From the NCBI GenBank assembly GCA_964369605.1, contig CAYJFD010000057.1, positions 1 through 5,602 on the forward strand: a stretch of 5,602 bases of DNA. Direction: 5' to 3'. Shown here in pieces: positions 1-5,396 of this stretch (position 1 is its first letter; every line of letters starts with the position of its first letter). Position numbers and translations under genes: made by a program. The stretch is from CAYJFD01 sp964369605 (GTDB taxonomy: Bacteria > Bacteroidota > Bacteroidia > Bacteroidales > UBA932). Below the pieces are notes generated by a model. The model ran no database searches. It saw only the letters and a program-made list of their open reading frames with translations, and was not told the origin of the DNA.

Positions 1-88
1 ATAGTTCTTTGTTAAGAGTGACAGTAACATTGATATTGTTAGACTCCTGTGTGATGCCCAGTTTCTTTACAACATCATCGGTTGATGA
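1..88 (-). pseudogene. Unrecognised open frame running off the left edge
   Basis: Read on the minus strand, a frame stays open from just after a TAA (89-91) to the window edge, about 29 codons. It begins SSTDDVVKKLGITQ and continues into an alternating hydrophobic stretch, INVTVTLNKEL. The composition looks like real protein, with an amphipathic helix and then a beta strand. It has no in-frame ATG and starts next to the transposase-like fragment, so it is probably the broken upstream end of a gene that continues to the left of the window. I do not recognise the family. It could also be a chance open frame. Confidence 0.3.
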
Positions 89-209
89 TTAGCATTTTCT
101 GTTCAGAAGAGAAAATTTTACGAGTATTCCTACGAATGTCCTTAATGTGTTTCTCTGCGTTTGAGGTAGGGCGACTAGGTAAAGGTGGCTTACTAACTAA
201 AGTGTAAAC
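75..209 (-). mobile_element. IS3-family transposase N-terminal fragment (decayed)
   Basis: A 44-codon minus-strand frame ending at a TGA (75-77) contains NAEKHIKDIRRNTRKIF followed by SSEQKMLI. This resembles the basic N-terminal segment of IS3-group OrfA transposases, where the sequence normally runs on into an EALRGE-type helix-turn-helix that binds the IS ends. Here the match stops after MLI and the frame closes with INR and a stop, so the helix-turn-helix and everything after it are absent. The frame opens after a TAG and has no convincing start codon. No terminal inverted repeats were found around it. It reads as a small relic of an insertion sequence, not a working element. The family call rests on remembered sequence similarity over about 25 residues. 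Confidence 0.5.
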
Positions 210-223
210 CTAAATCTCTAGTT

Positions 224-253
224 AGTGGTAAAAATTTCGCCATCACTACCACT
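224..253 (-). terminator. Weak hairpin at the end of the nitroreductase gene
   Basis: AGTGGTA (224-230) and TACCACT (247-253) form a perfect 7-bp inverted repeat with a 16-base loop, overlapping the nitroreductase stop codon. On the transcribed minus strand no U-run follows, so it is not a canonical intrinsic terminator. It may still stabilise the mRNA 3' end, or it may be chance. Confidence 0.2.
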
Positions 254-890
254 TGTTATATCTCACATTCGATGGAATCCACTTATCTTTAACAGGTATT
301 TCGCCATCAGGATAACCCATTGGAATTACATTTAGAGGGATTACATTTTCGGGCAAACCGAGCTCCTTGCTCACGATATCCATACGTTCTTGCATAGGGT
401 AAACTCCCGTCCAAACAGCACCCAAACCAAGGGCGTGAGCTGCCAAGAGGATGTTTTCAGTCATTGCTGAGCAATCTTGAATCCAATATTCACTCTCCTT
501 GCCACCAAAACCTTTTGAGAGGTCACCACAAACCACAAGGGCAATATCAGCACCGCTTGTCATTTTCGCATAAGGTAGTGCCTCGCCCAAACGAGCAAGT
601 GCCGCCTTGTCATTCACTACAATTATCGACCAAGGCTGCTTATTTCCTGCCGAAGGTGCTGCCATACCTGCACGTAGTACCTTTTCGATTTTCTCCTCCT
701 CGATAGGTTTGCCGATATACTTGCGCACGCTATTACGTGTCATTATATTATTCAAAATAAGTTCCTCTACATTTTGAGGCTCTAGGGTATTATCCTCTCT
801 TTGTTTCATCTCTGTAAATGTATCTTTTAGTATCATTATACATAGTGCTACCGCCAAAAGTAGCGTTAAAATTTGCCAACTATTTTTCAT
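246..890 (-). CDS. Membrane-anchored or exported nitroreductase family protein
   Basis: This 214-residue protein has an N-terminal hydrophobic segment (about residues 7-21) followed by a polar linker and a complete nitroreductase fold from about residue 42. Nitroreductases are FMN-dependent dimers that use NAD(P)H to reduce nitro compounds, quinones and related electrophiles. The FMN-contact motifs are visible: TRNSVRKY (51-58), APSAGNKQPW (78-87), GLGAVWTGVYP (155-165) and MGYP (191-194). The hydrophobic segment lacks a proper lipobox, because the residue before Cys17 is Leu. An uncleaved signal anchor is therefore likelier than a lipoprotein, and the side of the membrane is not certain. The start is the ATG after AGATAAGAAG. 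No TAnnTTTG promoter is seen in the 70 bases upstream, so it may be transcribed with the genes to its right. The physiological substrate cannot be read from the sequence. Confidence 0.88.
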   Translation of the reverse strand: MKNSWQILTLLLAVALCIMILKDTFTEMKQREDNTLEPQNVEELILNNIMTRNSVRKYIGKPIEEEKIEKVLRAGMAAPSAGNKQPWSIIVVNDKAALARLGEALPYAKMTSGADIALVVCGDLSKGFGGKESEYWIQDCSAMTENILLAAHALGLGAVWTGVYPMQERMDIVSKELGLPENVIPLNVIPMGYPDGEIPVKDKWIPSNVRYNKW

Positions 891-953
891 CTTCTTATCT
901 ATTTGTTTTGTTTATAATCTGTGTGTTTTTTAACGCATAAGAGTACCTCATAA

Positions 954-1110
954 CTATATATTTTGACTTAATATTTCATTTGCCTTATGTATATCAGCCG
1001 TTATTTTTATTGCAAACTCTTCGCCTAACAGCTCACAATATTTCTCATATAGATTGTGTATGGCCTCTCTTATTGTAGGCTCCAACTCTTTTGCTTTCTG
1101 CAGTTAGCAT
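954..1110 (-). pseudogene. Small helical protein gene, coupled to the upstream gene, with a one-base frameshift
   Basis: An ATG at 1108-1110 shares one base with the TAA stop of the membrane-protein gene (TAATG), a classic arrangement for translational coupling. As sequenced, its frame gives MLTAESKR and closes after 21 codons. Dropping one A from the AAAA run at 1089-1092 moves it into a long frame that stays open to a TAG at 954-956. The result would be a charged, probably all-helical protein of 51 residues starting MLTAESKELEPTIREAI and containing NLYEKYCELLGEEF. The continuity argues for a real small gene broken by a homopolymer insertion. A sequencing error or programmed slippage are alternatives. 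I do not recognise the family. It lies between the membrane protein and the nitroreductase. Confidence 0.45.
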
Positions 1111-1601
1111 TATTTATTCAAACTCTGAGCATACTCCACTATTGATGAATGTGATACTTGCTCGACTAACAGACATCCGGCCATTAATGCTATAACAGCA
1201 AAGGCAATACCTTTTGCCGCAGGCGATGGAACAAAGAGTACCACTATCAATGACAAAATAATAAATGCAGCAAATGTAATCTGATAATACGGGAATTGTT
1301 TAACTACTTTATCCATACGCACAGCCTCAGTTTGAGCAAATTCTGCTGGATCTTTCTCAAATTGGGAATGACCCTCTTTTGATACTTTTTCATTAAAATT
1401 ACCATAGCTCCAACCTCCAGCAGCAATTAACAATCCACACACTATGAGTCCACTCTTTAACCAAATAGTCATTACGGATGAACTCAAGGTAAAGTGAGCG
1501 ATAACAGCTAACACTATTAAGATTCCACCAAGTATTAAGAAGTTTGTGCCAACAGCACGTTGAGAAGCGATGTAAGCCTCAAAAGATTCTAATATATTCA
1601 T
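1110..1601 (-). CDS. Four-helix integral membrane protein, function unknown
   Basis: This 163-residue protein has four predicted transmembrane helices, at about residues 19-40, 46-66, 105-125 and 128-147. A polar segment (about 67-104) containing GNFNEKVSKEGHSQFEKD separates the two hairpins. Both ends are hydrophilic and there is no cleavable signal peptide. I recognise no catalytic or ligand motif, so no function is assigned. The ATG start fits a -7 promoter box about 37 bases upstream. The stop overlaps the start of the small broken gene at 954-1110, and the nitroreductase follows 219 bases further on, suggesting one transcript. It may be a small-molecule sensor or a membrane partner of the nitroreductase, but that is only an inference from position. 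Confidence 0.75.
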   Translation of the reverse strand: MNILESFEAYIASQRAVGTNFLILGGILIVLAVIAHFTLSSSVMTIWLKSGLIVCGLLIAAGGWSYGNFNEKVSKEGHSQFEKDPAEFAQTEAVRMDKVVKQFPYYQITFAAFIILSLIVVLFVPSPAAKGIAFAVIALMAGCLLVEQVSHSSIVEYAQSLNK

Positions 1602-1637
1602 ATTTTTCCTACTTTTAAATTATTAAAATTCATAGAG

Positions 1638-1645
1638 CAAAGATA
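1638..1645 (-). promoter_or_regulatory. Bacteroidetes-type -7 box for the membrane-protein gene
   Basis: Minus-strand TATCTTTG, followed by C, matches the Bacteroidetes -7 consensus TAnnTTTG. It lies 36 bases upstream of the start codon at 1601, predicting a 5' leader of about 30 bases. No well-spaced -33 TTG is evident; the nearest TTTG is 27 bases upstream of the box, too far. Confidence 0.6.
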
Positions 1646-1729
1646 CTAATCATTATACATATAATACTAACACAAATTACAGTTTGATGTGTACAAATTA
1701 TAGATAACAAAACTTTTTTCACAAAACGC

Positions 1730-1995
1730 TTATCTATCCAATTGAGGAAAAGAGTTAAACAAATATTCACCAGTCACACTTCTGCCACTCTGAGTTATCT
1801 CCTTGGCGTTCCTATATAGCTGCAAAAAATAAGAATACAAAATCTCCGCTTCAAACGGCTCGCTCTGGATTAGCGACGCTACAGCGGAGATATGAGTGTT
1901 GACATAAATGTAATTACCAAGTACTAGGGCTTATAGATATATTTTATAAAATTTTGACTAGCAGCTATTAAATGCCTGAATTCGATTTGTTCTAT
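1730..1995 (-). pseudogene. Broken unrecognised gene downstream of the Rhs remnant
   Basis: Two minus-strand frames read as one protein with a shift between them at about 1924-1930. The first (1924-1995) gives IEQIEFRHLIAASQNFIKYI and then closes. The second (1730-1930) begins ALVLGNYIYVNTHISAVASL and runs through PFEAEILYSYFLQLYRNAKE to the end NSFPQLDR, about 66 residues. Neither has a usable ATG, so the 5' end is missing or altered. The composition is that of a folded soluble protein with aromatic-rich helices. Its position right after the Rhs C-terminal frame is where an immunity gene would normally sit, so it could be a decayed immunity gene. I do not recognise the family, and that role is inference from position only. 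Confidence 0.4.
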
Positions 1996-2640
1996 TCAGA
2001 AGGATAACTAAATTCATAATTTGACGGCTCCAAGTCTTCTAGTGCTAAATCTATTCTTTCTAAATACATATCATCTTCACGTATTTCTTCCCACTCATAA
2101 TTCCTTAACACATCAGTACCTCTAGATTCGTACATTTGCTCGCATTTCAGTCCAATATTTACTATGTGTACCGTATTTACCTGATATATGAGTTGAAGTC
2201 GCAGCACTAATAATACTACAAGACCCTACTACAAATAAATATAAAGGACCCCACCTTTGACTATCAATATAGTGACCATATTCATGCATATATAGTCCAG
2301 TAGAGGTTGCATAAGTTTCAAAATCACCCACAATTTTGCTGGGATCTAAAATATTAATAAAATTCCCTAATGATACACTTCCTTTGTTGCCTTTTTCTTT
2401 TGTAACAAAAGTGGCTCCCCCAAGATAATCTACACGATCAACACTCCCCGTCATGTTACGTATCTGTGACCAATAATTACCAGCTAAAGTTTGAAAGAAA
2501 CCCCATGTGTGATATCATGTTCCTTTATATCTTCTATGGGGACTTGTAAATGCTCTATACTACTAATAGCATTTGGCTTACCATTTGCACCATAGGTAAA
2601 TGTTCCAAGATTAGAATAATATCTATTGCCTATTTCTGTA
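1992..2640 (-). pseudogene. Rhs/YD-repeat protein 3' remnant with HEYGH zincin-type C-terminal domain
   Basis: Three minus-strand frames read in order as the end of an Rhs-type polymorphic toxin. (1) About 2505-2640 encodes the core-like GTFTYGANGKPNAISSIE. (2) About 2122-2514 encodes WGFFQTLAGNYWSQIRN, then RVDYLGGATFVTKE, a zinc-binding HEYGH motif (2272-2286) and WTEMRAN (about 2134-2151). Its Glu, some 42 residues after the second His, is a candidate third zinc ligand as in gluzincin-type metallopeptidases. (3) 1992 to about 2133 encodes an acidic tail ending in YPSE. The step from (1) to (2) at about 2505-2515 looks like an internal deletion, because the core jumps straight to the toxin-side domain. 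The step from (2) to (3) needs a one-base shift near 2134. The gene has no start and almost none of the large core, so it is not functional as an Rhs toxin. Confidence 0.6.
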
Positions 2641-3450
2641 CCTATACTCTCTTGGTGAGATACCCACCCCTCGAACAAAAAATTGGCGCAAAGTAGATTG
2701 GTCCGCAAATTCCAAAGTCTCGGCAATTTGCTGGATAGAAAATGTTGTTGTGAGCAACAGTTTTTTAATTGTACCGATGATATAGCTGTCTAAAACTTGT
2801 TTTGGAGTAAGTTTTAATGACGATAGTGTTAGATTATAGAGATGACGCTGCGAGATATTTAATTTATCGACATAGAATGCCACCTTTCGCTCTTTTGTGT
2901 GATATTGGCTACACAAATAAAAAAAATTATCAACAATAGTACTTGTGTGTGAGGAACTTATATCATCAACTATATCCTCTGGATCGCTATGCAGAAGTAT
3001 GATATTATACAGTAACAAAAAATAGTTTACTATTGTGTTCCTTATGAGATGTGCTCGCATCTCCATATTATCAACACTATGCAAAATTATCAGATGCGCA
3101 AAGACTTCATCTAGCATCTTTAGTTCGGCTTTTGAGCATATCGAAGGGTTATTTGAGTACAAGGCAAGCCACACCTTATTACTCATATATGGCTCTAATT
3201 CATAGGCCAACGGGGAGCTAATCTCACACTGCACGATTTCTACATCATCGCTCCAGCGACAAAATCGAAGAAGGGTAGCCTCGAAAATCACAATATGATG
3301 CCCACTCTCAAATAGGTGTTCCTTCTCATCTTTCTCTATTGTTGCCGTCCCTTTAACACACTTAAATATAGAAAATGCTCCCAGAAACATCTCTATACTT
3401 TGCAATTTCGTAGCATTTAATGCTTCAACTCTATAGCCTATATCCTCCAT
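2623..3450 (-). CDS. AraC-family transcriptional regulator
   Basis: This 275-residue protein has an N-terminal cupin-like effector domain (about residues 15-90, with FSIFKCVKGTATIEK and a FESGHHIVIF strand), a helical linker (about 105-180), and a C-terminal AraC DNA-binding domain with two helix-turn-helix motifs. The first is around VDKLNISQRHLYNL (194-207). The second is around SIQQIAETLEFADQSTLRQF (238-257), followed by the family signature GISPREYR (263-270). The ATG at 3448-3450 is chosen because an upstream TTG (3487-3489) lies in the promoter itself. The gene is divergent from the MATE transporter across a 113-base gap, the usual arrangement for a local regulator and its target. Its 3' end runs into the Rhs remnant, but the last residues look native for the family. 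The effector is unknown. Confidence 0.88.
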   Translation of the reverse strand: MEDIGYRVEALNATKLQSIEMFLGAFSIFKCVKGTATIEKDEKEHLFESGHHIVIFEATLLRFCRWSDDVEIVQCEISSPLAYELEPYMSNKVWLALYSNNPSICSKAELKMLDEVFAHLIILHSVDNMEMRAHLIRNTIVNYFLLLYNIILLHSDPEDIVDDISSSHTSTIVDNFFYLCSQYHTKERKVAFYVDKLNISQRHLYNLTLSSLKLTPKQVLDSYIIGTIKKLLLTTTFSIQQIAETLEFADQSTLRQFFVRGVGISPREYRYRNRQ

Positions 3451-3457
3451 AATTGTA

Positions 3458-3489
3458 CAAAGATAACAGTTGTTGCCAATTTTACACAA
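3458..3489 (-). promoter_or_regulatory. Promoter of the AraC-family gene
   Basis: Minus-strand TTG (3487-3489) and TATCTTTG (3458-3465) are separated by 21 bases, matching the Bacteroidetes -33/-7 layout. Only 7 bases separate the -7 box from the ATG at 3450, so transcription should begin at or within a few bases of the start codon and the mRNA would be almost leaderless. Confidence 0.6.
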
Positions 3490-3531
3490 TAATACTCCAT
3501 TATAATTGTCTTTTAAGAATAGAAAAGGCCG

Positions 3532-3539
3532 TATCTTTG
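3532..3539 (+). promoter_or_regulatory. -7 box for the MATE transporter gene
   Basis: TATCTTTG followed by C fits the Bacteroidetes -7 consensus and lies 24 bases before the ATG at 3564. The best upstream TTG (3506-3508) is 23 bases away, longer than usual. A weak -33 contact would suit a promoter that needs an activator such as the divergent AraC protein. Confidence 0.6.
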
Positions 3540-3563
3540 CAGTCGAATAATTGAAATATATTT

Positions 3564-4925
3564 ATGGAACATTTGTCTTCAAGTGCTGAGCAACGAGATT
3601 TTGCTTCGGCTAAAATATCCAAGTTGATTTTAAAATTTGGTTTACCAGGGGCTTTAGGAATGCTCTTGGCAGGGGTGCAGACCATTATCGATGGGATGTT
3701 TATTGGTCGTTTCGTAGGCTCTGATGCTCTGGCAGCTGTCAATATCGTTATGCCTACCTACTCGGCAATCATAGCAGTCTGTGTGGTGGTTGGTGTTGGT
3801 GCGCTCACCGTAATGGGAATGAGCCAAGGCGCAGGCGATTTAAAGAGGGCAAACAACGCACTTTGCACCTCGTTTATATTTCTATTGCTTGCGACAATCT
3901 TTGCAACCCTACTTTTTGTAGTATTGGCTACGCCAATATCCACTGCGATGGGAGCAGATGACTCAGTCGTAGTATACTGCTCGCAGTATCTACGCACTCT
4001 ATCGTTCTTTATGCCAGCTATCGCAATTACCTTTATGGGTGATTATTACCTACGCGCTGTGGGAAAACCTATTCACGGATTGGGGCTCATTTCTACTACC
4101 GTAGTACTTAATATCGTGCTTGACTATGTCCTTATTGCGCAGCTTGGAATGGGCGTATTTGGAGCCGCGCTTGCAACTGGCTCAGCTTTTGCCGTGACTG
4201 CTATTGCATCGCTTTACTTTATGCTAAAACCTAAATCGGGAATTACGCTACGCAATGGGGAATTTTCTTGGCAACTGCTTGGCCGAATGGCTTATAATGG
4301 TTCTTCTGAAGGAGTATCTGAAATCTCTGCAGGTGTCACTCAGCTTATATTTAATATTGCAATGATGAAGTATGTAGGTAGCGAAGGCGTTGCGGCATTT
4401 GCAACTGTAAACTATATATTAATCACATCGATACTAATATTTGTAGGGGTATCAAATGGTTTGGTGCCTGTGATATCCTACTGCTATGGCGCACGTATTT
4501 TTAGGCGAATGATAGTAGTTGTTCGAGCGAATATTATTGTAAATTTTCTTATTGGAGTAGCCGCCTTTGGGATTCTATACTTTGGTGCTAAAACTCTTAT
4601 CTCGCCATTCTTCACAGGGGAAGATAGCATAGCTGTGGAGATTGCCGTGGCAGGAGCAAAAATTGTAGCCTTTGCGACACTCTTTAGCGGTGCAAATATT
4701 GCGATTTCCAGCCTATTCACCGCCATTGGTGATGCCAAACGCTCGGTTATAGTCTCGGCTCTTCGTGGTGCAGTGCTGATCTCGCTTGGGGTCTATACTC
4801 TGCCACTACTTTTTGATATAGATGGTGTGTGGCTATCCATTCCATTTGCGGAGCTTACAGCAGCGATAATAGCCTCGGTAATCCTATTCAAACGACTAAA
4901 GCCAAGAAGTGTTAAAAAATATTAG
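3564..4925 (+). CDS. MATE-family multidrug efflux transporter
   Basis: This 453-residue inner-membrane protein has the length and hydrophobic pattern of a 12-helix MATE transporter, which expels cationic drugs, dyes or metabolites in exchange for Na+ or H+. Helix 1 begins at about residue 20 with LILKFGLPGALGMLL. The family features QTIIDGMFIGRFVG (39-52), with Asp43, and LNIVLDYVLI (182-191), with Asn183 and Asp187, are present. The second half repeats the fold, with VPVISYCYGAR (301-311) matching the conserved helix-7/8 region. No interruption is seen, so it should be functional. The ATG start lies 24 bases after the promoter box. It is divergent from the AraC regulator and converges on the HxlR gene with 13 bases between. 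The substrate and coupling ion cannot be told from sequence. Confidence 0.93.
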   Translation: MEHLSSSAEQRDFASAKISKLILKFGLPGALGMLLAGVQTIIDGMFIGRFVGSDALAAVNIVMPTYSAIIAVCVVVGVGALTVMGMSQGAGDLKRANNALCTSFIFLLLATIFATLLFVVLATPISTAMGADDSVVVYCSQYLRTLSFFMPAIAITFMGDYYLRAVGKPIHGLGLISTTVVLNIVLDYVLIAQLGMGVFGAALATGSAFAVTAIASLYFMLKPKSGITLRNGEFSWQLLGRMAYNGSSEGVSEISAGVTQLIFNIAMMKYVGSEGVAAFATVNYILITSILIFVGVSNGLVPVISYCYGARIFRRMIVVVRANIIVNFLIGVAAFGILYFGAKTLISPFFTGEDSIAVEIAVAGAKIVAFATLFSGANIAISSLFTAIGDAKRSVIVSALRGAVLISLGVYTLPLLFDIDGVWLSIPFAELTAAIIASVILFKRLKPRSVKKY

Positions 4926-4938
4926 TACTTAATTACTG

Positions 4939-5304
4939 TTACTGCTCTACCTGTACTCTACAATCGGAAACTTCCATCCCCCAATCCGCCAATTGTAATA
5001 TTATAGGCAAAACGCTATCGCCTCGTGGAGTTAGTTTATATTCGACCATAGGTGGTACTACAGGATAGACGATACGCTGTACCAATCCTGACTGCTCCAA
5101 CTCACGAACTGCAAGCGTAAACATACGATTTGTTACACCCTTAAGTGCTCGCTGTAACTCGCTTGAGCGCATTGGTCCATCCTTGAGATGGTATATAGCC
5201 ATACTCTTCCATTTACCCCCTATTATATCCATAGCAAGAGCTAATGAGCAATAATATTCTTCTCCAGCAAAAATATATTTTTTGTTATTACATTGATTAT
5301 CCAT
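4939..5304 (-). CDS. HxlR-family winged-helix transcriptional regulator
   Basis: This 121-residue protein is the standard length for the family and carries a single winged helix-turn-helix. The N-terminal part has the conserved Cys19 and DIIGGKWKSMAIYHL (26-40). The recognition region is around GVTNRMFTLAVRELEQSGLV (56-75), and the wing is VVPPMVEYKLT (82-92). The tail contains LADWGMEV (105-112). HxlR proteins bind as dimers, and in several relatives (YodB, HypR type) an N-terminal Cys senses quinones, aldehydes or disulfide stress. Cys19 and Cys5 make that plausible here but do not prove it. The ATG at 5302-5304 is preferred over an in-frame TTG at 5350-5352, which lies inside the promoter. 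The gene is divergent from the VOC gene, its most likely target, and may repress itself. Confidence 0.9.
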   Translation of the reverse strand: MDNQCNNKKYIFAGEEYYCSLALAMDIIGGKWKSMAIYHLKDGPMRSSELQRALKGVTNRMFTLAVRELEQSGLVQRIVYPVVPPMVEYKLTPRGDSVLPIILQLADWGMEVSDCRVQVEQ

Positions 5305-5345
5305 AAAATACCCTTTTTTGATACTACATATCATTTCTGTAAGTA

Positions 5346-5377
5346 CTTGCAAAAATGATTACATATATCGAACTTTG
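5346..5377 (+). promoter_or_regulatory. Promoter of the VOC-family gene
   Basis: CTTG (5346-5349) and GAACTTTG (5370-5377) are separated by 20 bases, matching the Bacteroidetes -33/-7 layout with one mismatch in the -7 box (G for the first T). The ATG lies 19 bases downstream of the box. Confidence 0.5.
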
Positions 5378-5381
5378 CAAA
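5350..5381 (-). promoter_or_regulatory. Promoter of the HxlR-family gene, interlocked with the VOC promoter
   Basis: Minus-strand TTTG (5378-5381) and CATTTTTG (5350-5357) are separated by 20 bases. This fits the Bacteroidetes -33/-7 pattern with one mismatch in the -7 box. The predicted leader to the ATG at 5304 is about 40 bases. Confidence 0.5.
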
Positions 5382-5396
5382 TAAATTAATAAAAAG

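Larger units (their letters stand above)
5346..5381. promoter_or_regulatory. Candidate HxlR operator: 36-bp imperfect palindrome
   Basis: TTGCAAA (5347-5353) and TTTGCAA (5374-5380) form a perfect 7-bp inverted repeat about a centre at 5363.5, and 11 of 18 positions match across the 36 bp. The arms coincide with both promoters' boxes, so a dimeric repressor bound here would block both genes. That HxlR binds it is inference. Confidence 0.4.

Noticed and set aside
464..706. Plus-strand 80-codon open frame inside the nitroreductase gene.
   Set aside because: It is antisense to a well-supported gene, has low-complexity composition and no promoter or family resemblance.
1842..1891. Perfect 9-bp inverted repeat (ATCTCCGCT / AGCGGAGAT) enclosing a 5-bp nested stem, considered as a terminator or structured RNA.
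   Set aside because: It lies inside the protein-like frame at 1730-1930, has a 32-base loop and no U-run, and nothing else suggests an RNA gene.
1992..2207. Minus-strand 71-codon frame as a separate gene.
   Set aside because: Its first part overlaps the zincin domain frame; only the part after about 2133 looks real, and it is better read as the frameshifted tail of the Rhs remnant.
3487..3489. TTG as the start of the AraC-family protein, adding 13 residues.
   Set aside because: It coincides with the -33 promoter element, and the added residues include the -7 box region and do not look like family sequence.
4919..4955. Possible bidirectional terminator between the converging MATE and HxlR genes.
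   Set aside because: Only a 4-bp AGTA/TACT stem is visible and it is too weak to call, although a T-run follows on the minus strand.
5350..5352. TTG as the start of the HxlR-family protein, adding 16 residues.
   Set aside because: It is within the predicted -7 box; the 121-residue form from 5304 matches the usual family length.
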